NCBI GenBank assembly: GCA_003489505.1
Contig: DNMA01000065.1
Coordinates: 1-15,880 of the forward strand
DNA length: 15,880 nt
Source of the DNA: Legionellales bacterium
GTDB lineage: Bacteria; Pseudomonadota; Gammaproteobacteria; Legionellales; Legionellaceae
Direction of reading: 5' to 3'
The notes beneath the pieces are model-generated. The model saw only the letters and a list, made by a program, of their open reading frames with translations. It was not told where the DNA came from and searched no databases. A program made the translations under genes and the position numbers. Positions 7,369 through 14,496 of the stretch are shown here, piece by piece. How positions within the stretch are numbered: the stretch's first letter is position 1; each line of letters starts with the position of its first letter.

Positions 7369-8718
7369 ATGCAAAAAATGAATTTACGACAACTTCAAAA
7401 TCTCGCATTGTTTGGCATGGGAACTTCAGTTTATCAATTAAGTCGTTTTAATCACATGGATTTAGGAACAGAACCCAATCAATGGGACTTATCCATTCGA
7501 AATCAAAAAATTCCACCACCGAATAACCGATTATCTCCATGGGAAACTTTGGAAAAATACCTACCCATTCTACAAAACATGGGGATTAAACACTTGCGTT
7601 TTTCTGTGGAATGGAACTTCATTGAACCTCAAGCTGGCCAATTTAATCAAAAAGCCATTCGCCAATATCAAAAAATATTAGAAAAGTGCCTCGCTCATGA
7701 AATAGAACCGATGTTAACTTTATATCACTTTACCCAGCCCAAATGGTTTCAGGAGCAAGGTGGATTTTTGAAATCCGAAAATAGTCGCTATTTCGTCCGA
7801 TATGGCGAAAAAGTCATTGATGAACTCAAACCCTTCGTGAAAATGTGGTGTACCATCAATGAACCTGCCGTGGAGGTTTTTTCAGGTTATCTCTACGGGC
7901 AATTTCCTCCCCATCAACGCATTCGTCTCAGTAAAGCAGCCCATATCTTAAAAAATATGCTCTATGCGCATGTCGAGCTTTGTCACCATGTTGATAAAAA
8001 ATACCCCCATGAAAATTTAAAAATGGGTTTAGTGCACAATATCTTACGCTTTGAAAGCCCTTCATTGCTGATTAAAAAATTCATCACAGATCCTTTAACT
8101 CATTTTACCGATGAATTGATTAGAGAATTTATCAGTACCGGTCATTTTAAATACCAAGGGGTGAATTATTATGATGAGCGTTTCAAGGGCAATTGCTGCT
8201 TTGTAAATATCTACGGAAGTGTCCAAATTGGATACCTTGGTCCCCAATGTCAAAAACATCAAAAAATGGGTGATATGTATATCGCCATTTACCCAGAAAG
8301 CTATAATTTGGCATTAGAAAAAGCGGCTCAATTTGACATGCCTATTTATATTACCGAAACAGGTATTGCAGACCAGCATGATGTGATTCGTCCAGATTTT
8401 ATTATTCATTTTATTCGGTCAGTTGTGAAACAAGTTCGTTTAGGACAAGACATTCAAAGAATTTATTTTTGGACTTTCAAAGACAATTACGAGTGGAATG
8501 AAGGTCATGAAAAACAATTTGGATTTTTTAATCAAGAGGATATCCCAAGAAATAGCGCCTATCTTCTCGCCTGGGTCATGAAACAATTTCAAGAAATCAC
8601 TGAGCAACAAAAAGACCCTGAACAAATTATTCTTCAATGGCTACAAGTTTTAGACCAAGCCGAACAAAAGATTCAAGAAAATCAATTAGATTATTTTTCA
8701 AAAATCATCAAGCTGTGA
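7369..8718 (+). CDS. GH1 family beta-glycosidase
   Basis: A 449-residue (beta/alpha)8 retaining glycosidase, predicted cytosolic (no signal peptide). Family motifs appear in order: GTSVYQ (18-23) for the usual GTATAAYQ; LRFSVEWNFIEP (76-87) for RFSISWSRI.P; LTLYHFTQPKW (116-126) for LYHWDLP.W; WCTINEP (160-166) with acid/base E165; GVNYY (264-268); YITETGIAD (327-335) with nucleophile E330; and FWTFKDNYEW (367-376). Both catalytic glutamates are present, so it should be active. It departs from canonical sequences at HF for HW, TETG for TENG and FWTF for YW.L, so it is a diverged subfamily; the substrate cannot be read off. No sugar transporter or regulator is nearby. It is divergent from the putative glycosyltransferase gene, and a 35-base gap separates it from the downstream lipoprotein gene. 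Confidence 0.85.
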   Translation: MQKMNLRQLQNLALFGMGTSVYQLSRFNHMDLGTEPNQWDLSIRNQKIPPPNNRLSPWETLEKYLPILQNMGIKHLRFSVEWNFIEPQAGQFNQKAIRQYQKILEKCLAHEIEPMLTLYHFTQPKWFQEQGGFLKSENSRYFVRYGEKVIDELKPFVKMWCTINEPAVEVFSGYLYGQFPPHQRIRLSKAAHILKNMLYAHVELCHHVDKKYPHENLKMGLVHNILRFESPSLLIKKFITDPLTHFTDELIREFISTGHFKYQGVNYYDERFKGNCCFVNIYGSVQIGYLGPQCQKHQKMGDMYIAIYPESYNLALEKAAQFDMPIYITETGIADQHDVIRPDFIIHFIRSVVKQVRLGQDIQRIYFWTFKDNYEWNEGHEKQFGFFNQEDIPRNSAYLLAWVMKQFQEITEQQKDPEQIILQWLQVLDQAEQKIQENQLDYFSKIIKL

Positions 8719-8753
8719 TAATCTTTGGATAAACCATTTCAATTGAGATAAAA

Positions 8754-8966
8754 ATGCGTATAGGGATATTGTTATTGAGTTTGTTTATCAATGCTTGTTC
8801 AAATGTGAACTCCAAGGCCATTGAATACCGAGAAGTTCACGTCGAAGCAAAAAAAGGAGCTATTCATTTGCCCATTGAAGACAGCAATGTAGATGTCACT
8901 CAGGGTGAGGAAATTAGCCGAATTTCTAAAAAATTAGACTTTTTTTATGATAAAACCGTATCATAA
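8754..8966 (+). CDS. Small putative lipoprotein, 70 residues
   Basis: The N-terminus MRIGILLLSLFINAC has a basic residue, a hydrophobic core and a lipobox-like INAC with Cys15 as the candidate lipidated residue. Asn at -2 is unusual, so lipidation is likely but not certain. The mature part of about 55 residues is charged and mostly hydrophilic (EYREVHVEAKK, DSNVDVTQGEEIS). No known domain is recognised. Only a weak ribosome binding site (GAGAT) precedes the ATG. It sits 35 bases after the GH1 gene on the same strand and is probably cotranscribed with it. Its last 22 bases overlap the 3' end of panD on the other strand. Confidence 0.6.
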   Translation: MRIGILLLSLFINACSNVNSKAIEYREVHVEAKKGAIHLPIEDSNVDVTQGEEISRISKKLDFFYDKTVS

Positions 8967-9343
8967 TCAGGTAATTTTTCAGCTCGCATTTCTTTAATTT
9001 GATTCCAATCATCCACAAAGACAACTGTTGGCTGATGTCTTTGACAATCAGCCTCAGGCATCATCACAAAGCTCGCAATAATAATTTTATCACCCGGGCT
9101 AACCAGTCTCGCTGCTGCCCCATTGACACAAATATCATTCGAGCCTTCCAGACCTTCTAGGATATAGGTTTGAAAGCGCGTACCTGCTGTCACATTCCAA
9201 ATATGAACCGATTCTGAAGGATACATCTTAGCCTGTAAAATCAAATCAGGTGGAATGGTGATGCTGCCTTCATAATTGATATCGGCAGCAGTGATGGTTG
9301 CTCGGTGTATTTTTGAATTTAACATCTGTCTTAACAACATCAT
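8945..9343 (-). CDS. panD: Aspartate 1-decarboxylase precursor
   Basis: Makes beta-alanine from L-aspartate for pantothenate and coenzyme A. The pro-enzyme cleaves itself between Gly26 and Ser27 in NYEGSIT, giving the pyruvoyl cofactor on the new N-terminus. Other family signatures are KIHRATIT (11-18), IWNVTAGTRFQTY, VNGAAARLVSPGD and IIIASFV. Length (132) is normal. The ATG directly abuts the topA stop codon (TAA then ATGATG). AAGGAG in the last topA codons is three bases from the first ATG but six from the second, so translation may begin at Met2 (9340), giving 131 residues. Expression is thus tied to topA translation. panB and panC are not nearby, so pathway genes are dispersed. The 3' end overlaps the convergent lipoprotein gene. 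Confidence 0.95.
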   Translation of the reverse strand: MMLLRQMLNSKIHRATITAADINYEGSITIPPDLILQAKMYPSESVHIWNVTAGTRFQTYILEGLEGSNDICVNGAAARLVSPGDKIIIASFVMMPEADCQRHQPTVVFVDDWNQIKEMRAEKLPDYDTVLS

Positions 9344-11629
9344 TTACTCCTTGCCACCCATATCATGAATATAATCACATTCTGTTTGGGGACAAACCAA
9401 TTGCTCACCAAATTTTTTAGTGACCTTGAGCGTCACAATGGGCCACTCACATTTTGGACAGCTTTGATCAACTGGTTGATTCCACAAAGCATATTTGCAT
9501 TTTGGATAACCTGAGCAGGAATAAAAAATACGGCCTTTTCTAGATTTTCTTTTCAAGATGGTATGGTTTTTACAGATAGGACAGGTCACGCCTGTATCTT
9601 CTGGCTTTTCTAAAGGTTCAATAAAATTACATTCTGGATATTTACTACAGCCAACGAATAATCCATATTTACCCCGTTTAATTTGTAAAGGTGCTGAGCA
9701 AGTCGGACAATCTCTATCAATGGTTTTAACCTCAGGCTCTGGCGCTTGCGTAGAATTGGGTACATCACCGGTATAATCACACTCTGGATATCCGGTACAA
9801 CCAATAAAACGCCCTCTTTTGCCTAAGCGAATCGCTAAAGGTTTGCCACACTTTGGACAAGCTTCATCAATTTGCTCAGAAGTCACATCTTTTCTTTGAA
9901 CGGTTTGGTCAATACTAGTGACTTGTTCTGAAAAAGGTTGCCAAAAGTTTTCTAAAACCGGAATCCATTCTTCTTCACCACGTGAAATCGCATCTAATTT
10001 ATTTTCAAGGCCGGCTGTGAACTGAAAGTCCACATAAGTATTGAAGTAATCGGTCAAAAAATGACTAACAATGCGACCGACATCCGTTGGAATAAAGCGT
10101 TTTTTATCCACCACCACATAATCACGTTGCTGCAAGGTATGAATAATACTGGCATAGGTAGAAGGTCGACCAATTTCAAATTCTTCTAACGCTTTCACAA
10201 GCGTTGCTTCACTATATCGCGCAGGTGGCTCAGTATGGTGCTCTTCCACATCGATATCCTGAAGTTTAATTTTTTCACCGACATTTAATTCAGGTAAAAT
10301 GGTGTCTTTGTCATCATCACCTTTCTCATCGCGCCCTTCTTCATAAACTGATAAAAATCCAGGGAAAGCGATTTGCGAACCATTGGCTCTAAATTGGTCG
10401 AGTTTGCACGATTGCAAATCAACAGCGACAGTATCAAGACGTGCTGAGGCCATTTGGCTGGCCATCGTTCTTTGCCAAATCAATTGATATAATTTTCTCT
10501 GATCGGGTGTTAAAAAGTCTTTGACGGCTTCTGGTGCTCTTTGAATATCTGTGGGACGAATACCTTCGTGAGCTTCTTGAGCATTTTTGGATTTGGTCTT
10601 AAACACTCGAGGACTATCAGGACAAAATGCTTTTCCATAGCGACTGGCAATCAAACTACGAATAGATGCAATGGCCTCAGAGGCTAAATTCACCGAATCG
10701 GTACGCATATAAGTAATCAAACCGGTGGTGCCGCTTCCGATATCGATCCCTTCATACAACTGCTGGGCAACTTGCATGGTTTTACGTGCAGTAAAGCCAA
10801 GTTTTCTTGCAGCTTCTTGTTGTAAGGATGCGGTGATAAATGGTGGAGCTGGGTGTCTGAGTCGTTCTTTTTTCTGAACCGAGATAACTTCCAGAAGACC
10901 TTGAGCTCTTTGTAAAATGGTATTTTTGGCATCTTGCGCTTGCTGCCCATCTGCCCAATAAAATTGTTCAACTTTATCATTTTGCCAATAGGTTAATCGC
11001 GCTTGAAATTTAGATTTATCTTTTTGACAATTGGCTAAAACATGCCAGTATGCTTGACTCACAAACTTTTCAATTTCATCTTCACGTTCAACGATTAAAC
11101 GGAGTGCAGGGCTTTGTACACGACCTGCTGATAAACCACGGCGTACTTTTTTCCAAAGTAATGGCGATAAATTAAAACCCACCAAGTAATCTAGTGCGCG
11201 ACGCGCTTGCTGGGCATTGACTAAATGCATGGCAATATCGCGCGGGTTATCAATGGCCTCACGAACTGCATTTTTAGTAATTTCGTAGAATACGACACGA
11301 TGAACTTGTTTGTTTTTTAATAGCCCTTTATCACGCATGATATTTAAGACATGCCATGAGATGGCCTCACCTTCGCGATCAGGGTCGGTTGCGAGATAGA
11401 GTGCATCGGCTTGCTTTAAGGCTTTAGCAATGGCATCAATATGGCGGCTATTGCGCTCAATGACGGCATAAGTCATTTCAAAATTTTTTTCAGGCTTTAC
11501 AGAGCCTTTTTTTGCAGGTAAATCACAAACATGCCCATAAGACGCCAAAACGGAAAAATCTTTGCCGAGATATTTTTCAATGGTCTTCGCTTTTGCAGGT
11601 GATTCCACTATCACCAAATTTTTTGTCAT
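9344..11629 (-). CDS. topA: DNA topoisomerase I (type IA, omega protein)
   Basis: Relaxes negatively supercoiled DNA through a transient 5'-phosphotyrosine link. The Toprim domain is at residues 1-115, with catalytic E9 in VIVESPAKAKT and acidic DPDREGE at 82-88. SAGRVQSPALRLI is at 167-179. The nucleophile is Tyr307 in ITYMRTDSV. EEFEIGRPSTYASII is at 482-496. The C-terminus carries four Cys4 zinc modules starting near residues 591, 641, 683 and 724 (CPKCG..CTGYPEC, CPTC..CSKYPEC, CPIC..CSGYPKC, CPKC..CPQTEC). At 761 residues it is shorter than E. coli TopA (865), mostly from a shorter C-terminal tail. GGAGAT four bases before the ATG supports the start. It lies 13 bases after smg and directly abuts panD, as part of the dprA-smg-topA-panD run. 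Confidence 0.98.
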   Translation of the reverse strand: MTKNLVIVESPAKAKTIEKYLGKDFSVLASYGHVCDLPAKKGSVKPEKNFEMTYAVIERNSRHIDAIAKALKQADALYLATDPDREGEAISWHVLNIMRDKGLLKNKQVHRVVFYEITKNAVREAIDNPRDIAMHLVNAQQARRALDYLVGFNLSPLLWKKVRRGLSAGRVQSPALRLIVEREDEIEKFVSQAYWHVLANCQKDKSKFQARLTYWQNDKVEQFYWADGQQAQDAKNTILQRAQGLLEVISVQKKERLRHPAPPFITASLQQEAARKLGFTARKTMQVAQQLYEGIDIGSGTTGLITYMRTDSVNLASEAIASIRSLIASRYGKAFCPDSPRVFKTKSKNAQEAHEGIRPTDIQRAPEAVKDFLTPDQRKLYQLIWQRTMASQMASARLDTVAVDLQSCKLDQFRANGSQIAFPGFLSVYEEGRDEKGDDDKDTILPELNVGEKIKLQDIDVEEHHTEPPARYSEATLVKALEEFEIGRPSTYASIIHTLQQRDYVVVDKKRFIPTDVGRIVSHFLTDYFNTYVDFQFTAGLENKLDAISRGEEEWIPVLENFWQPFSEQVTSIDQTVQRKDVTSEQIDEACPKCGKPLAIRLGKRGRFIGCTGYPECDYTGDVPNSTQAPEPEVKTIDRDCPTCSAPLQIKRGKYGLFVGCSKYPECNFIEPLEKPEDTGVTCPICKNHTILKRKSRKGRIFYSCSGYPKCKYALWNQPVDQSCPKCEWPIVTLKVTKKFGEQLVCPQTECDYIHDMGGKE

Positions 11630-11642
11630 TTTATCTCCATTT

Positions 11643-12080
11643 TTAATGCATTGTTACTGGTGAAGTCTCTACATCATACGCAAACTCAAGCATCAATATT
11701 TCCTTATTTGATAAACTCTCCGATAAAACTTGATGAATAATGTATTTCACTTCTTCAACAGATACAAAACGCATATTTGAATCCATGACAAGATTCATAA
11801 CATGCTCAAAGTGCTCAGATGAAAGCATGCCAGTATGCATTAAACGCATTAAAAATTGAAGAGCTGGTTTCGTTAATTTTGTTTGTTCGAGTCGAGTAAC
11901 CACTCGAATCGCATTTTCAGAAGGTAGGCTGAAAGTGGGGAAGGCATTAAAATCATCATGTTTTGCAAATAAACCGGTGTCTTGATCGAGTGCTAACTCT
12001 AAAGCCTTTTGTTGTTGCTTCATTTGGCTTAAAGTTTGCTCAAATAATGACAATAGCATTGCAAACAAATGATCATTCAT
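11643..12080 (-). CDS. smg: Smg protein (DUF494 family)
   Basis: A conserved gammaproteobacterial protein of unclear biochemical role, nearly always next to dprA. Features matching E. coli Smg are the opening MNDHLFAMLLSLFEQTL, like MFDVLMYLFE, and the C-terminal segment LSSEHFEHVMNLVMDSN...VSVEEVKYIIHQVL, like its ETREMVIERVL...ELDDLKWVILMVL. A longer frame begins at 12131, but I chose the internal ATG at 12078-12080 (145 residues). It gives the family N-terminus, has AGAGG eight bases upstream, and leaves a 13-base gap to dprA instead of a 38-base overlap. The extra 17 residues of the long form (MKKYCNVCNTYNK...) have no family counterpart. The middle region is diverged, and the protein is slightly shorter than E. 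coli Smg (157). Confidence 0.85.
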   Translation of the reverse strand: MNDHLFAMLLSLFEQTLSQMKQQQKALELALDQDTGLFAKHDDFNAFPTFSLPSENAIRVVTRLEQTKLTKPALQFLMRLMHTGMLSSEHFEHVMNLVMDSNMRFVSVEEVKYIIHQVLSESLSNKEILMLEFAYDVETSPVTMH

Positions 12081-12093
12081 GTTTATTACCTCT

Positions 12094-12966
12094 TTATTGT
12101 ATGTATTGCACACATTGCAATACTTCTTCAAAACTCATGACAAGACGCGCGCCTTGTTGTATCAAGCGATGACAGCCTTTAGACTGCTCGTGATTCACAG
12201 GTCCTGGCACAACTAAAACCTCGCGATTTTGTTCTAAGGCATGCCAAGCAGTGATCATAGTACCGCTTTTTTCTGTAGCTTCGGTAATCAATGTGGACAA
12301 ACTCAACCCACTTATTATACGATTTCTTTGTGGGAAATGTCCAGCTTTTGGTGAAGAATTTAATGGAAATTCGCTTAAAAGCAAGCCATTTTCAATAATT
12401 TTTTGCCCCAAACTTTGGTTTCTCAAAGGATAAATGCTGTTTAAGCCATTGCCCATGACTGCAATGGTTGGCCGGTTATGCATCACACAGGCCTCATGGA
12501 CTAAAGTATCCACGCCGATCGCCAGACCACTGACTAAGGTCAGTCCTGCCTTTGATAACTGTTTACTCCATTGACTGGTTATTATTTTACCATAAAAACT
12601 GGGCTTTCGGGTGCCCACGACGCTTAAAAGTGTATTGTTTAACACATTTAATTGTCCTTTGAGGTATAAAACCGGCGGCGGTGAAGGAATTTCATGCAAT
12701 AAATCAGGATATTCTTTATCACACCAAGTTAATAAATGATGATGTTCTTTTTCAGCCCAACACAAATCATGCTCAACAGCTTGCCAATTCAAATGCATGA
12801 GTGCTTGTTGCAAAATGGGAGGCAATGGGACCCGCAGGGAGTCTTTTTTTAATTCTTGAATGAGTTCTTGGAGTTCTGGCCAATAGTGAAGTAGTTTTTG
12901 AATGGTACGCGGTCCAATACCTTTTTGGTGATGGAGCGCCAAAATGATCTGTTTATTATCCAGCAT
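12094..12966 (-). CDS. dprA: DNA processing protein DprA (short form)
   Basis: Binds incoming single-stranded DNA and loads RecA during natural transformation. Residues 1-35 form a SAM/HhH-like module (LALHHQKGIGPRTIQKLL). The Rossmann-like core spans about 95-285: LLSVVGTRKPSFYG (113-126), SGLAIGVDTLVHE (146-158), VMGNGLNSIYPLRN (170-183), FPQRNRIISGLS (211-222), EKSGTMITAWHALEQNREV (232-250) and VPGPVNHEQSKGCHRLIQQGA (253-273). The protein ends at 290 residues, right after the core, so it lacks the C-terminal winged-helix domain found in many DprA proteins of about 360-370 residues. The stop is followed after 13 bases by smg with a proper ribosome binding site, so this looks like an established short form and not a recent break. 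First gene of dprA-smg-topA-panD. Confidence 0.95.
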   Translation of the reverse strand: MLDNKQIILALHHQKGIGPRTIQKLLHYWPELQELIQELKKDSLRVPLPPILQQALMHLNWQAVEHDLCWAEKEHHHLLTWCDKEYPDLLHEIPSPPPVLYLKGQLNVLNNTLLSVVGTRKPSFYGKIITSQWSKQLSKAGLTLVSGLAIGVDTLVHEACVMHNRPTIAVMGNGLNSIYPLRNQSLGQKIIENGLLLSEFPLNSSPKAGHFPQRNRIISGLSLSTLITEATEKSGTMITAWHALEQNREVLVVPGPVNHEQSKGCHRLIQQGARLVMSFEEVLQCVQYIQ

Positions 12967-12977
12967 GGTTGGAATCT

Positions 12978-13007
12978 TTGCTCAATTATCCTTAATTGTG
13001 ATACAAT
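12978..13007 (+). promoter_or_regulatory. def: Candidate extended -10 promoter of def-fmt-rsmB
   Basis: TTGCTC (12978-12983), an 18-base spacer and TACAAT (13002-13007), with TG one base upstream (12999-13000), form an extended -10 promoter 32 bases before the def start. The -10 matches five of six consensus positions. It lies in the 73-base divergent gap with dprA. Confidence 0.45.
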
Positions 13008-13019
13008 CATAATATGATT
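13005..13019. promoter_or_regulatory. Perfect inverted repeat in the dprA/def divergent region
   Basis: AATCAT-AAT-ATGATT is a perfect 6-bp inverted repeat with a 3-base centre. It overlaps the candidate def -10 (TACAAT, 13002-13007) and a minus-strand TATGAT (13006-13011). The TATGAT could be the dprA -10; its -35 at 13029-13034 (TTTCAA) is weak. The repeat may be an operator or simply the by-product of two face-to-face -10 elements in AT-rich DNA. Confidence 0.3.
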
Positions 13020-13039
13020 TAATTGTTTTTGAAATACTT

Positions 13040-13543
13040 ATGGCATTACTAAAGATTTTATATCTTCCTGATGAGCGTCTTCGTAAAATTTCGACGCCTG
13101 TTACTGAATTCAATGATGAGTTACAAACCTTGATTGAAGACATGTTTGAAACCATGTATGAGGCCAATGGCGTCGGATTAGCAGCTCCTCAAATTGGTGT
13201 CAATATTCGTCTGTCGGTTGTGGATGTCAGTCCGGAAAAAAATGAACGACAAGTCTTTGTCAATCCTGAAATTATTCAGGCTGAAGGTAAAGAAAAGTTT
13301 AAAGAGGGTTGTTTATCTGTACCCGGTGCCATGGAAATTGTCGAACGCTCCAAAAATATCAAAGTCAAAGCCCTAGACCGTCATGGAAAGCCTTTTGAAA
13401 TTGAATGCGATGGCTTATTAGCTGAGTGTCTACAGCATGAAATCGACCACTTAAATGGAAAACTCTTTCTTGATTTATTATCGCCCATTAAGAAAGAAAG
13501 AGCCCGTAAAGACTTAGAAAAGTATTTAAAATCCCACAAATAA
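13040..13543 (+). CDS. def: Peptide deformylase
   Basis: Removes the formyl group from the initiator methionine of nascent proteins, as an Fe(II)/Zn hydrolase at the ribosome. All three motifs are intact: GVGLAAPQIG (44-53), EGCLSVPG (89-96) with metal ligand C91, and QHEIDHLNG (132-140) with ligands H133 and H137 and catalytic E134. Length of 167 matches type I bacterial enzymes (about 168). No Shine-Dalgarno is visible before the ATG (TTTTTGAAATACTT), which is unusual for a core gene. The start is fixed by the family N-terminus MALLKILYLPDERLR. It is first in the def-fmt-rsmB operon, five bases before fmt. Confidence 0.98.
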   Translation: MALLKILYLPDERLRKISTPVTEFNDELQTLIEDMFETMYEANGVGLAAPQIGVNIRLSVVDVSPEKNERQVFVNPEIIQAEGKEKFKEGCLSVPGAMEIVERSKNIKVKALDRHGKPFEIECDGLLAECLQHEIDHLNGKLFLDLLSPIKKERARKDLEKYLKSHK

Positions 13544-13548
13544 AAAAA

Positions 13549-14496
13549 ATGAAACCATTAAAAATTATCTTTGCAGGAACACCTGCTTTTGCTCTACCTA
13601 GCCTTAAAGCCCTGCATGAAGCAGGGCATGATATTGTTGCTGTCTATACCCAACCTGACAGACCCGCAGGTCGTGGGCAAAAACCTCAGGCTAGTATCAT
13701 CAAAGAATGGGCAATTAGCCAGCATTTACCCGTCTTTCAACCAGAAACACTTAAAAATCCTGAGGTTCAAGCAGCACTCGCTGCTCACCAAGCTGATGTG
13801 ATGGTGGTGGTGGCTTACGGCTTAATTTTACCTAAAGTGGTACTTGAAATTCCACGCTTAGGGTGTGTCAATGTGCATGGTTCAATTTTACCACGCTGGC
13901 GAGGAGCCGCTCCTGTACAATATGCGATTTTATCGGGTGACGCTGAAACAGGTGTGACCATCATGAAAATGGATGTGGGCATGGATACCGGTGATATCTT
14001 AAAGATTGTGACCTGCCCTATTCAAGCCCATGATACCTCTGAATCACTCCTAGAGCACCTCTCAGAGCTTGCGCCATCTCATTTAGAAGAAACCCTTGAG
14101 AAAATGGACCAAAATGCCATTGAGGCCTATCCTCAAAATCATGATTGTGCGACCTATGCCCATAAAATTCAAAAATCCGATGCCCAAATTAATTGGCATC
14201 AAAGCGCACAAGTCATTGATTGCCAGATTCGAGGCTACTATCCATGGCCCATGGCTTATACACTTTATCATGACCAAGTCATTAAAATTCATGCGGCAAA
14301 AATCCTCAAAGGACAGAAGTCCTCTCAAGCACCCGCAACGATTGTGGCCTATACCGGCACCGAAGTGCATGTAGCAACCCAAGACGATGTATTGGCCATT
14401 ACTCTCTGGCAATTTCCTAATATGAAAAAAATGCTTATCAAAGATTGGTTAAATGGTCATAGTCATTTGTTACCTGTGGGTAGCGTCTTGCAATGA
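13549..14496 (+). CDS. fmt: Methionyl-tRNA formyltransferase
   Basis: Transfers a formyl group from 10-formyltetrahydrofolate to Met-tRNA(fMet), the step whose product def later reverses. The N-terminal Rossmann domain opens KIIFAGTPAFALPSLKAL (5-22). QPDRPAGRGQK (35-45) is the flexible substrate loop. VNVHGSILPRWRGAAPVQ (107-124) holds catalytic N108 and H110, and MDVGMDTGDIL (141-151) holds D146. The C-terminal OB-like domain follows from about residue 205. The 315-residue length is typical. The leader between the def stop and the ATG is five A residues with no Shine-Dalgarno, so initiation probably depends on ribosomes finishing def. The stop overlaps the rsmB start as ATGA. Confidence 0.98.
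   Translation: MKPLKIIFAGTPAFALPSLKALHEAGHDIVAVYTQPDRPAGRGQKPQASIIKEWAISQHLPVFQPETLKNPEVQAALAAHQADVMVVVAYGLILPKVVLEIPRLGCVNVHGSILPRWRGAAPVQYAILSGDAETGVTIMKMDVGMDTGDILKIVTCPIQAHDTSESLLEHLSELAPSHLEETLEKMDQNAIEAYPQNHDCATYAHKIQKSDAQINWHQSAQVIDCQIRGYYPWPMAYTLYHDQVIKIHAAKILKGQKSSQAPATIVAYTGTEVHVATQDDVLAITLWQFPNMKKMLIKDWLNGHSHLLPVGSVLQ

Noticed and set aside
8925..8946. TCTAA-AAAA-TTAGA hairpin followed by seven T on the plus strand
   Set aside because: Looks like a terminator but has only a five-bp AT-rich stem and lies inside the lipoprotein coding sequence about 20 bases before its stop; likely chance.
9558..9804. Open frames on both strands within the topA zinc-finger region
   Set aside because: Shadows of the topA frame, whose four Cys4 modules are unambiguous.
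12081..12131. Upstream start for smg adding 17 residues
   Set aside because: It would overlap dprA by 38 bases; the added peptide has no family counterpart, and the internal ATG has a good ribosome binding site.
12982..13167. Minus-strand open frame over the def start
   Set aside because: Overlaps the def coding start and the divergent promoter; no supporting signal.
14083..14412. Minus-strand 109-codon open frame inside fmt
   Set aside because: Antisense shadow of the clearly coding fmt frame.
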